Positions 1 through 8,432 are shown, counted from the stretch's first letter. The stretch is 64,000 bases of DNA from Terriglobia bacterium (GCA_020073145.1 JAIQFS010000012.1:1-64000), one strand, 5' to 3'. Notes: generated by a model from the sequence alone, not told the origin. Program-made: numbers and translations.

Positions 1-48
1 TTTCTGAGCGTTGCGGCGGTTGGCGTCGATTTGATTCTGGGTCGCCAT
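1..48 (-). CDS. N-terminal fragment of a hypothetical protein (cut by window edge)
   Basis: Only the first 16 codons are present, reading MATQNQIDANRRNAQK, and the gene continues beyond position 1. A strong AGGAGG lies 8 bases before the ATG at 48, which supports a real start. The opening resembles a family common in Acidobacteria whose N-terminus continues into a TGPKTPEGK-like stretch, but that part is outside the window. Function is unknown. Confidence 0.6.
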   Translation of the reverse strand, partial: MATQNQIDANRRNAQK

Positions 49-209
49 GCGGAGTGCCTCCTGGCGCCTCCAGGATAGCGGGCGCACAGGCGGGAGCCGG
101 GCTTGCGGGCGAGTAAGTGCTTGCGGGAGAACAAAAGGAAAGTGCGAAACGGCAGTGACTGGCGAGGACGCCTGCCGGTATGCGGCAGATTGAGGAATGC
201 TGCGAAGGC

Positions 210-1049
210 CTACTTGGCTCCGATGTGGGTGGCGTCCTTCTCGTTCTCGGCGCAGAAGGACTCCAGCAGATCGCTGTCCGGAACCAGGCGCTGGTGCAAC
301 TTGATGGTGAATGGTCGGGTAAACGTCTGGGGATCGTCAATCGTGAGCTGCACTTCCATGTGACCGAAGTCGAGGCGGTGAAATCGCTCGGTCAGGTGTA
401 ACGCCTCGGTATGGGTGTGGCCGCGCGCATCCAACCACCCCCGATCATTGAATCCGATGGTGTCGACCACCAGCGAATCGTCGCGCCATTTGCCGACCGA
501 GTATCCCAGCCAGGCCGGCTGAGGGTCGTCGGGCAAACTTCGGCCGTCGGTGTAGACCTGGCGGTAGGTGGTGTCTCTTTCGTAGAGCATCACGGTCATG
601 CGCGGCGTCTGGATGATCTTGTAGGGGGCAGGCGCCATTTCCACCAGCGGCATCCCCTCCGGAAGACAATGGGGGAGCGGAGATTCGTCGCTAAAACTCT
701 GCGCGCGCTGGCGGAACCGGTTGGCGGCTTCGGGTTGCAGGGGTTCCTCACCGGGCTTGAAATCGAAGAGGATATTGATGAAGTACTGCGAGAGCGGTTC
801 CTCCCCCGCGCCGTTGGTGACGCCAGGGATTAAGCGTCTTAAGACTTCGTGTGGCGCGCTATCGGTCTCCCAGAGCCCGGAGAGGTCGGGTTTTCCATCG
901 GCTCCGCGGGGCGTCCGCGCGGAGAGGCTCGGCTTGCCGTCCGGCGTTCGCGGAACGCCCGAGTCGCGATGGTTGAGCCACTGCGCGCGGACGCAGGCCG
1001 GCACGGCCACTAGGGCGATCAGGACGATCCAATTTTTTCGAATACCCAT
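210..1049 (-). CDS. Secreted hypothetical protein, Solibacter-type family (paralogue of the protein at 22679)
   Basis: A 279-residue exported protein of unknown function. I chose the ATG at 1049 rather than an upstream in-frame ATG at 1085, because it has AGGAAGAG just before it and opens directly into a signal peptide (MGIRKNWIVLIALVAVPACVRA). A TPDGKPDLSGLW-like segment follows. The C-terminal half (YRQVYTDGR, WLGYSVGKW, LVVDTIGFN, RGWLD, TIDDP) matches motif by motif the protein encoded at 22679-23473, so the two are paralogues. No catalytic motif is recognisable. It is read away from the DUF2200 gene, and the two share a 153-base intergenic region. Confidence 0.85.
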   Translation of the reverse strand: MGIRKNWIVLIALVAVPACVRAQWLNHRDSGVPRTPDGKPSLSARTPRGADGKPDLSGLWETDSAPHEVLRRLIPGVTNGAGEEPLSQYFINILFDFKPGEEPLQPEAANRFRQRAQSFSDESPLPHCLPEGMPLVEMAPAPYKIIQTPRMTVMLYERDTTYRQVYTDGRSLPDDPQPAWLGYSVGKWRDDSLVVDTIGFNDRGWLDARGHTHTEALHLTERFHRLDFGHMEVQLTIDDPQTFTRPFTIKLHQRLVPDSDLLESFCAENEKDATHIGAK

Positions 1050-1202
1050 GCTTCTCTTCCTGGCGGACGAAGTTCCCCGGTCCATATTCTTGCGTAATCA
1101 TGCGGTGGGGGTGGCTCAAGGGGAGAGAGAACTTCCAAGATTCCCAGAAGGCCGGGTGACGGATTTGGCGGCAGAGGCAAGGCTTTCAGGAGCAACGAAT
1201 CC

Positions 1203-1553
1203 ATGGACAACACGAGAGTATTTCGAATGGCGTTCGCGAGCGTCTACCCGCACTACATCACCAAAGCGGAGAAGAAGGGCCGTACGAAGGAGGAGGTACA
1301 TGCCATCATCCAATGGCTCACGGGCTACGATGAACGGACGCTGCAAGAGCAGATCGACAAGAGGGTCGACTTCGAGACTTTCTTCGCCCGAGCGCCCCGG
1401 ATGAACCCGAACGTGTCCAAGATCAGCGGCGTGATCTGCGGCTATCGGGTAGAGGAGATCGAGGATCCGCTCATGCAACAGATCCGTTACCTGGACAAGC
1501 TGGTGGATGAACTGGCCAAGGGAAAGGCCATAGACAAGATCCTGAGGAAGTGA
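1203..1553 (+). CDS. DUF2200 family protein
   Basis: A 116-residue cytoplasmic protein with no signal peptide or membrane segment. The N-terminal run [22 protein letters not shown] and the following WLTGY are hallmarks of DUF2200, and the full length fits that family. The C-terminal part ([22 protein letters not shown]) is a predicted amphipathic helix. AGGAG lies 9 bases upstream of the ATG. No biochemical function is established for the family as far as I know. It converges on the TPR gene, with only 32 bases between the stop codons. Confidence 0.9.
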   Translation: MDNTRVFRMAFASVYPHYITKAEKKGRTKEEVHAIIQWLTGYDERTLQEQIDKRVDFETFFARAPRMNPNVSKISGVICGYRVEEIEDPLMQQIRYLDKLVDELAKGKAIDKILRK

Positions 1554-1585
1554 TCAGGGGCGCCGGTGATTCCCGCGAGGAGGGC

Positions 1586-3019
1586 TCATCGATGTAGCGG
1601 CAGGCGTTTTAGTTCCTGTTCGATCTGGGCCACCAGATCGGGCCGGCCTTCGGTCTGCACCAGGCCGCGGGCTTGCTCCAGATACTGGCGCGCGCTGCCC
1701 ACATCTCCGGTAGAGAGGTACGCCTCACCCGCCAGGAGCGTCAAGAAGGATTTGTGCGAGTCGTCGGTCTGGAGAGCCGGGAGCAGTTGCGAGAGGGCTT
1801 CGCGACCGCGGCCCTGGACGATGAGGATGCGCCAGAGTTCCATCTGGAGTCCGCGGTTGGAAGGATCGGCGGCCAGCGCGCGCTGATACTGCTCGATGGC
1901 CTCGGCCGGCCGGTTCTGCCGATCGAGGAGTTTGGCGAGCCACAGGTGAGCTTGCCCACTATCCGGGTCCAGTTCAATCGATTTGCGCAGCGCGGCGGCC
2001 GCGGCGTCATATTTGCCCTGGCGGGCTAAGGCGACGCCGTAGTAGTTGTACACGTTGGGGACTTGCGGACTGATCCTCCGGGCAGCCGCAAACAGAGAAT
2101 CCAAACGGTCATCGTACCGGTTGGAGGACTGCGCCAGGAGAAGCAGGTTCATCAGAGCGTCGAAGTTGTCGGGCTGGCGCTGGAGGGTTTCCTCACTGAG
2201 GCGCGCGACTTGTTCGGCATTTCCCTTTTTGAGAGCCTGGTCGGCCAATTCCATGCGGCTATTGGCGCCGGTGATCAGAGCCGAGACCTGGTCAAGAACA
2301 GGGTTGGGGACCGGAGGACGATCGTCGCGATAGCGAGCGGCCAGCTCGAAGTTTTTCGTGGCCTCGGCTTCCTGCCGCAAGCCCCGCTGGGCCGAGGCCA
2401 GGCCGTAGTAGGCCGCGCCGAAGGTGGGGTACGCCTGGCAAGCGCGGCGGTACAGATCCTCGGCGGTCGGCAGATCCTGCTGGGCGTATTTGACGCGCGC
2501 CAGGCCGTAGAGGGCGGCCGCCGAGACCGGCCCTGTGGAGCCGGGAGTCTGAGCCAGAAGCGATTCATAGGCGGCCGCGCTTTTTTGGAAGCGCCCGAGC
2601 TGGAAGAGCAGTTCGCCCTTGGTGAGAACCGCGGGAGCGTAATCGGGACGGATGCGCAAGGCGGCCGAGATGGCGTCGAGGGCTTCCTCCAGCCTGGACA
2701 TGGGCTGCAACGTCAGGGCCAAATCATAGCGCCAGGCGAATTCCTTGGGATCCAGACGGATGGCCCGCTCGAAGGAGAGGGCGGCCTGCTGATAGAAGGT
2801 GTGGGCCTGCAGAACCATCCCCAAATGGCCCGAGGCTTGGCCGCTGTCCGGCGCGGCCACGGCTTGCTGGTAAGCCATCAGCACGGCGTTGCGGACATCG
2901 GCATCCGCACCCTCGAGCGAGGGGGTGGGAACCGGCGGGATGGGGCGGGAGCGGGAGGTGAACCACGCGGCCAAAAGGCCGGCCAGAATCGAGACGGTGA
3001 GGATGGCGCTCCGTTTCAT
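1586..3019 (-). CDS. TPR-repeat protein, membrane-anchored or exported
   Basis: A 477-residue protein with an N-terminal hydrophobic segment (about residues 4-20, AILTVSILAGLLAAWF) that serves as signal or anchor. The rest is a solenoid of tetratricopeptide repeats: typical A-x-x-x-Y/F ... A-L-x-x-x-P helical pairs are visible from about residue 65 to the end, for example YNYYGVALARQGKYDAAAAALRKSIELDP. TPRs mediate protein-protein contacts and no enzyme domain is present. It is transcribed divergently from the FG-GAP/ASPIC lipoprotein gene at 3084, a pairing I associate with Solibacter-type genomes, which suggests a shared extracytoplasmic role. Start ATG at 3019. Confidence 0.85.
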   Translation of the reverse strand: MKRSAILTVSILAGLLAAWFTSRSRPIPPVPTPSLEGADADVRNAVLMAYQQAVAAPDSGQASGHLGMVLQAHTFYQQAALSFERAIRLDPKEFAWRYDLALTLQPMSRLEEALDAISAALRIRPDYAPAVLTKGELLFQLGRFQKSAAAYESLLAQTPGSTGPVSAAALYGLARVKYAQQDLPTAEDLYRRACQAYPTFGAAYYGLASAQRGLRQEAEATKNFELAARYRDDRPPVPNPVLDQVSALITGANSRMELADQALKKGNAEQVARLSEETLQRQPDNFDALMNLLLLAQSSNRYDDRLDSLFAAARRISPQVPNVYNYYGVALARQGKYDAAAAALRKSIELDPDSGQAHLWLAKLLDRQNRPAEAIEQYQRALAADPSNRGLQMELWRILIVQGRGREALSQLLPALQTDDSHKSFLTLLAGEAYLSTGDVGSARQYLEQARGLVQTEGRPDLVAQIEQELKRLPLHR

Positions 3020-3044
3020 CCGGGTCTCATCGGCGCTTCATCGG

Positions 3045-3073
3045 TTGACAGTATAGCACCGCTCCGATAAACT
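3045..3073 (+). promoter_or_regulatory. Sigma-70-type promoter for the FG-GAP/ASPIC gene
   Basis: A perfect -35 TTGACA (3045-3050), a 17-base spacer and a -10 TAAACT (3068-3073). The GTG start of the next gene lies at 3084, so a start of transcription 6-8 bases after the -10 would leave a leader of only a few bases. This is the best -35/-10 pair I found in the window. Confidence 0.75.
3050..3058 (-). promoter_or_regulatory. Extended -10 promoter for the TPR gene
   Basis: On the minus strand the sequence TGC-TATACT is an extended -10 element with its hexamer at 3055-3050. It overlaps the -35 of the divergent promoter by one base, so RNA polymerase should not occupy both promoters at once. The predicted leader to the ATG at 3019 is about 23-25 bases. 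Confidence 0.55.
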
Positions 3074-3083
3074 ACCGGGCACT

Positions 3084-4841
3084 GTGAAACGGGGTGTGAA
3101 CCGGGGTGCGGGAGCTGTGCTTCCGCTGATGGCTATTCTGCTGTCGTGCCAGCCGGCGCGGCAGCAAGCTCCTCCTTTTGAAGACGTCTCCCAGCGGACG
3201 GGGCTCGAGTTCTGGCAGTTTTCGGGCGCCACGGGAGATCTGCGCCTGCCGGAGATCATGGGATCCGGGGCCGCGCTGGTGGATTACGACAACGACGGCG
3301 ACCTGGACATCTATCTGGTCCAAGGCGCACCGCCGCCGAGCGCCGGCAAGCCCGTGGTCCCTCTGCCGGCGGGCTGGAAACCGGGCAACCGGTTATTCCG
3401 GAATAACCTGAACCCCAGCGGGAAACTCACCTTTACGGATGTGACCGAAGCGGCCGGGGTTGGGTCCAGCGGAGTCGGCATGGGGGTAGCGGCCGGCGAC
3501 TATGACAATGACGGCTACCCGGATCTGTATGTGACGAATGATGGCAGTAACATTCTCTATCACAACAACGGGAACGGCACGTTCACGGACGTGACGCGGG
3601 CCGCCGGTGTGGCGTCGTCCGGCTGGTCCACCAGCGCCGCGTTTATCGACTACGATCGTGACGGTCTTCTGGATCTGGTGGTGGTTCATTACGTGGATTT
3701 CCATGACCGGCCGTGCCACACTCTGGCGGGAAGGAAGGACTACTGCTCGCCGAAGCTTTTCGAAGGAACGGCTACGCAACTCTTCCGAAACCTGGGAAAC
3801 GGGAAGTTTGGAGACGTCACTGCGGCGGTGGGGCTCACCGCGAAGCGTGGGCCCGGGCTGGGCATTTTGACCGGGGATTTCGGTTTGAACGGGTGGCCCA
3901 GCTTTTTGGTGGCCAACGATGGGGCGGCGAATCATTTTTGGTTGAATGAGCCACGGGACCCGAGGGCCAATCCCGGGGAACGGGTATTCCGGGAAGCGGG
4001 GCTGGCCTACGGTCTGGCCTATGCTTCCGACGGTCAACCCAAGGCCGGCATGGGCGTCGCCGCCGGGGACGTATACGGCGACGGCCGGGAGGCGGTGGTG
4101 GTGACCAATCTCCCGACCGAAGGATTCACCCTGTTCCACCGGCAGCCGGGCGGGGACTTCATGGACGCCACGGTGCAGAGCGGAATCCTCCACGCCTCGA
4201 TCCCGCACACGGGGTTCGGGGTGGGGATGGTGGATCTGGAGAATCGGGGGCTGCTGGACGTGTTCAGCGCCAACGGAGCGGTGGCGGTTCTGGAGGCGCA
4301 GCAAAGCGACCCGTATCCGTACCGCGAACAAAATCTGCTCCTGCGGAATCGAGGGAAGGGAAAAGGATTCGAAGACATCACAGCCGCGGCTGGGCCGGCT
4401 CTGGCGCCGATCGAGGTTGGGCGGGCGGTGGCGTTTGGCGATGTCAACAATGACGGCGGCGTGGATCTTCTGATCGCCAACAACAACGGCCCGGCGCGCC
4501 TGCTGTTGAACACGGTGCCGGAACGGGGACACTGGATTACGGTCAGGCTGGAGGGCGTTCGCTCCAACCGTTCCGGATATGGAAGCCGGGTGGAGCTGAT
4601 GCGGAAGGACGGGACCTCGAGCCGGCGGTGGGTCCGAGGCGATGGGAGCTATCTGGCGGCCAACGATCCGCGCGTCCATTTCGGCTTGGGAAGATCGGGA
4701 GACGTGGACCGCATCCAGGTCCGGTGGCCAGCGGGCGGCTGCGAATCGTGGAATTCAGTGGGGGTGGATCGGATTGTGACGCTGCGCGAGGGAAGGGGAC
4801 CGATGAGGTGCGCCGGGGCGCCCGAGGCTTCCGGACGGTAA
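3084..4841 (+). CDS. CRTAC1-type FG-GAP/VCBS repeat lipoprotein with C-terminal ASPIC/UnbV domain
   Basis: A 585-residue exported protein starting at GTG 3084. The N-terminus has a lipobox (LMAILLSC), so it is probably lipid-anchored. Repeated calcium-binding-type blades follow (DYDNDGDLDIYLV, DYDNDGYPDLYVTN, DYDRDGLLDLVVV, DVNNDGGVDLLIANN), spanning roughly residues 70-475 and predicting a beta-propeller. The C-terminal 110 residues (GHWITVRLEG, SNRSGYGSRVEL, VHFGLG, IQVRWPAG) are the ASPIC/UnbV domain. Family members are secreted or surface proteins with no settled function. It is paired divergently with the TPR gene. Confidence 0.9.
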   Translation: MKRGVNRGAGAVLPLMAILLSCQPARQQAPPFEDVSQRTGLEFWQFSGATGDLRLPEIMGSGAALVDYDNDGDLDIYLVQGAPPPSAGKPVVPLPAGWKPGNRLFRNNLNPSGKLTFTDVTEAAGVGSSGVGMGVAAGDYDNDGYPDLYVTNDGSNILYHNNGNGTFTDVTRAAGVASSGWSTSAAFIDYDRDGLLDLVVVHYVDFHDRPCHTLAGRKDYCSPKLFEGTATQLFRNLGNGKFGDVTAAVGLTAKRGPGLGILTGDFGLNGWPSFLVANDGAANHFWLNEPRDPRANPGERVFREAGLAYGLAYASDGQPKAGMGVAAGDVYGDGREAVVVTNLPTEGFTLFHRQPGGDFMDATVQSGILHASIPHTGFGVGMVDLENRGLLDVFSANGAVAVLEAQQSDPYPYREQNLLLRNRGKGKGFEDITAAAGPALAPIEVGRAVAFGDVNNDGGVDLLIANNNGPARLLLNTVPERGHWITVRLEGVRSNRSGYGSRVELMRKDGTSSRRWVRGDGSYLAANDPRVHFGLGRSGDVDRIQVRWPAGGCESWNSVGVDRIVTLREGRGPMRCAGAPEASGR

Positions 4842-4884
4842 GGCCCCTGCGCCTGGTTGTGCCGGGGGCGCGGTCTGGGTCCGG

Positions 4885-4929
4885 GGAGCTGCCCAGCCTT
4901 GCAAATCAGGGAGGGCGTCGGGCAGCTCC
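4885..4929. repeat. 10-base inverted repeat (stem-loop)
   Basis: GGAGCTGCCC (4885-4894) is matched perfectly by GGGCAGCTCC (4920-4929) across a 25-base loop. It lies 44 bases after the FG-GAP gene stop. There is no T-run, so it is not a classical intrinsic terminator. It could stabilise a 3' end or be a REP-like element. The surrounding 4842-5079 region holds no gene I can support. Confidence 0.5.
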
Positions 4930-5079
4930 GAGGCCAGTGGACCAAGCATACTAGGCCGCGTACGAGATTCCTATGACCTCTTTGGTTAACCATGGCGGAT
5001 GACTGCTGTGTTCGCGGCCCGGGCCGGGGCGAGGGGGCCGCGTGCTGCGGCGGCCGTCGAGTTGGCCGATAATGAACGC

Positions 5080-5568
5080 ATGTCACTCACACGAGGTTTA
5101 GCCACACTGGCGCTCACGGTCGCCGCCTTCGCGCAAACGCCGCCGGCTCCGCCGGCGAACGTTCCTTACGGCGTCTCGATCTCGGCCGAGGCCGCGAAGA
5201 AGGTAGCGGCTGCCGCGATCGCGGCAGCCCGCAAGAACAATTGGGCGATGGCGGTAGCGGTGGTGGACACGGGGGGGTACCTGGTTTACTTCGAGAGGAT
5301 GCCGGATACGCAGCTGGGCAGCGTGGAAATCTCGATGGAGAAAGCGAAATCGGCGACGCTGTTCCGCCGGGCCACGAAGGCGTTTCAAGAGACGCTGGCG
5401 GCGGGCGGCGAGGGCTTGCGGATTCTGCGTTTGAGCGGGGCGGTCCCAGTGGAAGGCGGCATCCCGCTCATCGTGGACGGCAAAGTGATCGGGGCGGTGG
5501 GCGCCTCGGGCGGGAGCAGCGAGCAGGACGGCCGCACCGCGCAAGCCGGCGCGGCGGCGATGAAATAA
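5080..5568 (+). CDS. GlcG/HbpS (DUF336) family haem-binding-like protein, exported
   Basis: A 162-residue protein with a signal peptide (MSLTRGLATLALTVAAFAQ) followed by one GlcG/HbpS domain: ISAEAAKKVAAAAIAAARKN, MAVAVVDTGGYLVYFERMPD, AKSATLFRRATKAF, GGIPLIVDGKVIGAVGASGG. The family binds haem or corrinoids in some members and is of unknown role in most. I chose ATG 5080 because an earlier in-frame start would bury the signal peptide. No Shine-Dalgarno is visible, but GATAAT (5068-5073) ends 6 bases before the ATG, so a leaderless transcript is possible. Confidence 0.85.
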   Translation: MSLTRGLATLALTVAAFAQTPPAPPANVPYGVSISAEAAKKVAAAAIAAARKNNWAMAVAVVDTGGYLVYFERMPDTQLGSVEISMEKAKSATLFRRATKAFQETLAAGGEGLRILRLSGAVPVEGGIPLIVDGKVIGAVGASGGSSEQDGRTAQAGAAAMK

Positions 5569-5683
5569 GGGCTGTCGCGATCACTGGCAGTGGGCGAGTT
5601 TCACTGCGGCGCGGGACCACGGGCGGGTTGGGCAGCCGGGAGCGGAGCCAGTTCTGCGGGGAGGGGTGCGCAGGGAGAGGGAG

Positions 5684-7054
5684 ATGAAGACTCGGTGCCA
5701 TTTCAACACTCTGTGGTTGCTCGTGCTGCTTGGTGCCGGGGCGGTCGCGGATGCACAGGTCCAACCACAGCTCGCCCAGCGATGGTTCGAGGAAGCCACG
5801 AAGCTCTGCGAGCGAGACGCGGGCCGGCTGTGGGGTGTGTCGCTCTGCGGTCCGATGGTGATCGGCGACCCGTCCACCAGAACGCGTGCCACAAGCCAGC
5901 CGGAACCGGAGGGACAGCCACCCCGCTTTCCGGGTGGCACCGCGGACGGCAACGTCAACTGGGGCGGCTCGCGGTGGTTCTACTTCCCCTTGTCTATGCT
6001 CACGAGCACGGATGCCGACGGCCGCCAGCAAATTATGCTTCACGGGCTGTTCCATCGCATTCAGCCCGAGCTGGGGTTAATGACAAACGACGGCGCTAAC
6101 GAGCATCTCGACACACTCGAGGGGCGCCTCTCGATGCAGCTGGAATGGCGGGCGCTCCGCCGCGCGGTCGAGTCGAGCGGGAGCGACCGGGCAGAAGCGA
6201 TCGCCGACGCGCTGGCTTTTCGACGCGAACGGCGCGGCCGTTTTCCCGGCGCAGCGGAAAACGAACGGCGCGAGGAGATTCGCGAAGGGCTTGCCTCCTA
6301 CACCGGCGTCGCGGTCTGGGCCAATTCGCCCGCGGATGCCCACCGCGCCGCCGCAACGGCGCTCGCAGAAGGCGAATCGCAGCCGGCCTTAGTCGGAAAT
6401 TTCGAAGCTGCGTCCGGACCCGGCTACGGAGTGCTGCTGGACGACCTCCTGCCGGGATGGCGCCGGCAGGTTCGTGACACCTCGGACCTTGGCGACTTGC
6501 TCGCCTCAGCCACCAACAGGCCACCGGTGACGGATGTTGCCATGGCGGCGCGCTACGATGGCGCAGCGCTGCGAAGGGCGGGGGAGACCCGCGATCGGGC
6601 GCGGCAGGTCCGCATCGCCGAGTTGCGTCGACGCTTTGTGGATGGGGCGGTGCTGACGATGCCGGCCGTGGGGAGCGGCACCAGCGACACCAACGACTCC
6701 GTAGGTATTCTGGGAGCCGGTACCGTGTTTTTTCACAATTTCACTCTTTCCGCCCGATGGGGCCGTCTCAACGCCAACAACGGCGTCTTGCGCTCTGTCG
6801 ACGGGTCCACACTCTCGGTGCCGGTTACTGGGCCGCTCGAAGGGACCACCCTGCAGGGGGACGGCTGGAGCGCCACTCTGAACTCCGGGTGGGTGGTGCG
6901 CCCGGCGGCACGACCTGGCTCCTCTCCGTACCCAAGCTGGTCGTCGTTGAGGCCCACCAGCGCGCCCTCTGGCCACCGCGCTGGCGGTGGTGTAATCAAC
7001 TGGACCGACGAACCGGTTGCGTCGCGTGGTCGGCAGCCCAAACGCCTCGAGTAG
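5684..7054 (+). CDS. Exported hypothetical protein with a degenerate zincin-like HGxxH motif
   Basis: A 456-residue protein starting at ATG 5684, which follows tandem AGGGAG purine motifs, with a signal peptide ending near ADAQ. Around residues 130-155 it reads MLHGLFHRIQPELGL and then NEHLDTLEGR. This has the layout of a zinc metallopeptidase (HExxH plus a downstream Glu), but the catalytic Glu of HExxH is Gly here. If it descends from a peptidase it is probably inactive or non-peptidolytic. The C-terminal region (GILGAGTVFFHNFTLSARWGRL ... GWVVRP) looks like beta-structure. The last 50 residues are Ser/Pro/Arg-rich and may follow a frameshift near 6895, where the +1 frame reads TTWLLSVPKLVVVE. 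Confidence 0.6.
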   Translation: MKTRCHFNTLWLLVLLGAGAVADAQVQPQLAQRWFEEATKLCERDAGRLWGVSLCGPMVIGDPSTRTRATSQPEPEGQPPRFPGGTADGNVNWGGSRWFYFPLSMLTSTDADGRQQIMLHGLFHRIQPELGLMTNDGANEHLDTLEGRLSMQLEWRALRRAVESSGSDRAEAIADALAFRRERRGRFPGAAENERREEIREGLASYTGVAVWANSPADAHRAAATALAEGESQPALVGNFEAASGPGYGVLLDDLLPGWRRQVRDTSDLGDLLASATNRPPVTDVAMAARYDGAALRRAGETRDRARQVRIAELRRRFVDGAVLTMPAVGSGTSDTNDSVGILGAGTVFFHNFTLSARWGRLNANNGVLRSVDGSTLSVPVTGPLEGTTLQGDGWSATLNSGWVVRPAARPGSSPYPSWSSLRPTSAPSGHRAGGGVINWTDEPVASRGRQPKRLE

Positions 7055-7171
7055 CGGCAGAACTTGCGGATGCTTCAACCGTGTAGTAACTTGAGCGGTG
7101 CTGACGGCCATCTTTAGAAGTGGCAACAGAAGCGTCCCACCGGTGCGCTTCCCCGAAAGGAGAATCCCGAT

Positions 7172-7693
7172 TTGAAGAAAGCGATGTTCATGACCATGGT
7201 TGCGCTGGGCGTGACCGCGTGCGTGGCGATGGCGCAGGACGCCACGAAGTTCAACGGCACCTGGAAGAGCGAGGCCGGGCAGGTGCGCAAGCTGACCTTT
7301 AAGGAAGGCGTGATCTACATGGAAGAGACCACCGGCACCCGGGTGATCCTGCGCAACTATCCGACGCAGGGACAGGAAATCACGATGACCGAAGGAGTCT
7401 GGAAGGACTCCAAGGCGACGGGCAAGTTGGAAGGCAACAAACTATCGGTAGATACCACCATGCCGAACGGCACGAAGTGGCACGATGAATGGACGATGGC
7501 CGAGGACGGCAAGAGCTACTCGGCGTTGCGGCAGATGGTGGCTGCCGGCACGGGCGGTCCGTTCGGCAGGGGTCCGGGCGGTGGTGGCGGGCAAGGCGGT
7601 GGGCAAGGTGGTGGACAGGGCGGCGGACAAGGCGCTCGAGCGGGCGCACGGCGGGGCGGCGGCGGTCCGGAAACCTTCACCAAGGTGGAATAG
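7172..7693 (+). CDS. Exported small hypothetical protein with Gly-rich tail
   Basis: A 173-residue protein starting at TTG 7172, with AAGGAGA about 9 bases upstream. It has a signal peptide ending in VAMAQ. Residues 25-120 are a compact beta-rich domain (FNGTWKSE, KLTFKEGVIYMEE, KLEGNKLSVDTTMPNGTKWHDEWTMAEDGKSY) reminiscent of small lipocalin-like or DUF domains, but I cannot assign it. A low-complexity tail follows, with four consecutive GGGQ-type repeats and then Arg/Gly. A textbook terminator follows the stop, so it is probably a monocistronic unit. Confidence 0.75.
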   Translation: MKKAMFMTMVALGVTACVAMAQDATKFNGTWKSEAGQVRKLTFKEGVIYMEETTGTRVILRNYPTQGQEITMTEGVWKDSKATGKLEGNKLSVDTTMPNGTKWHDEWTMAEDGKSYSALRQMVAAGTGGPFGRGPGGGGGQGGGQGGGQGGGQGARAGARRGGGGPETFTKVE

Positions 7694-7725
7694 GCGAGCC
7701 GGGTAGTTTTCACGATGTTTGGCGG

Positions 7726-7755
7726 AGGGGACGCTGCGGCGTCCCCTCTTTTTTT
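7726..7755 (+). terminator. Intrinsic terminator
   Basis: A 9-base perfect stem AGGGGACGC / GCGTCCCCT with a TGCG tetraloop (7726-7747) is followed by CTTTTTTT. It ends the transcript of the Gly-rich protein gene and insulates the XRE-cupin gene. It is the only classical terminator I could find in the window. Confidence 0.9.
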
Positions 7756-7789
7756 GCGGCGAGCGGCGGTTGCGGGCCGGGGGAAGGAT

Positions 7790-8428
7790 GTGCAATCATT
7801 CTCTAAATTGAGAAATTCTAGCAAAATAGAGATCCTGGAGCCGGCCGGGCCGTCGGGCGGGGGCGCGGAGCCGATTGAGCGGCGGATGGCGCGGCGGCTG
7901 GCGGCGCTGCGCGCGGAGCGTGGGTGGACGCTCGAAGACCTCGCGGGGCGGACGGCGATGAGCCGGGCGACGCTGTCGCGAGTGGAGCGGTGCGAGTTGA
8001 GCCCGACGGCGACCATGCTCAATACGCTGTGCGCGCAGTATGGGTGGACGGCGTCGCGGCTGATGGCGGAGGCGGAGAGCGGGCCGCCGACGGTGATCCG
8101 GGCCGGGGAACAGATCACCTGGAAAGACCCGGAGACCGGATACGTGCGGAGAGTGGTGTCGCCGCCGCATCCGAATTTGCGGGGGGAACTGGTGGAAGTA
8201 CGGCTGCCGGCGGGCGCGGTGGTCTCGTATGAGGTGTCGCCGGTGGCGGGGTTGGAACATCATCTGTGGATGCTGGAGGGCATGCTGACGCTGGACGTGG
8301 AAGGGACGCGGTTCCGGCTGGGCACGGGGGATTGCGTGCGGTACGCGCTGGCGGGGCCGTCGCGGTTTGCCTGCGGGAGCCGGCGGGGGGCACGGTACGT
8401 GGTGGCGATGGTGCGTCCGGGACGGTGA
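7790..8428 (+). CDS. XRE-family transcriptional regulator with C-terminal cupin domain
   Basis: A protein of about 212 residues. An N-terminal helix-turn-helix (RLAALRAERGWTLEDLAGRTAMSRATLSRVE, then SPTATMLNTLCAQYGW) precedes a cupin-2 sensor domain (VRLPAGAVVSYE, LEHHLWMLEGMLTLDVEG, LGTGDCVRYAL). This is the architecture of small-molecule-responsive repressors. The start is uncertain: GTG 7790 and TTG 7808 are possible, while ATG 7886 would cut off the IERR segment that I expect before the HTH in relatives. The downstream GNAT gene begins 4 bases after the stop, so regulator and acetyltransferase are probably co-expressed. The palindrome at 7799-7814 may be its own operator. Confidence 0.85.
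   Translation: MQSFSKLRNSSKIEILEPAGPSGGGAEPIERRMARRLAALRAERGWTLEDLAGRTAMSRATLSRVERCELSPTATMLNTLCAQYGWTASRLMAEAESGPPTVIRAGEQITWKDPETGYVRRVVSPPHPNLRGELVEVRLPAGAVVSYEVSPVAGLEHHLWMLEGMLTLDVEGTRFRLGTGDCVRYALAGPSRFACGSRRGARYVVAMVRPGR
7799..7814. promoter_or_regulatory. Candidate operator palindrome at the XRE-cupin gene
   Basis: TTCTC (7799-7803) and GAGAA (7810-7814) flank the AT-rich centre TAAATT. The 40-base stretch around it is strikingly AT-rich within very GC-rich sequence, as expected for a promoter/operator. If this is the operator, translation starts downstream of it and the listed start is too early. Confidence 0.4.
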
Positions 8429-8432
8429 TGGG

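Noticed and set aside
4842-5079. Possible small RNA or tRNA because of strong inverted repeats
   Set aside because: I looked for a cloverleaf and a T-arm consensus and found none; only the 10-base inverted repeat and a TGGTTAACCA palindrome are present.
7580-7660. GGGCAAGGC-type tandem repeats as a DNA repeat element
   Set aside because: They are in frame and encode the Gly/Gln tail of the exported protein, so they are low-complexity coding sequence rather than an independent element.
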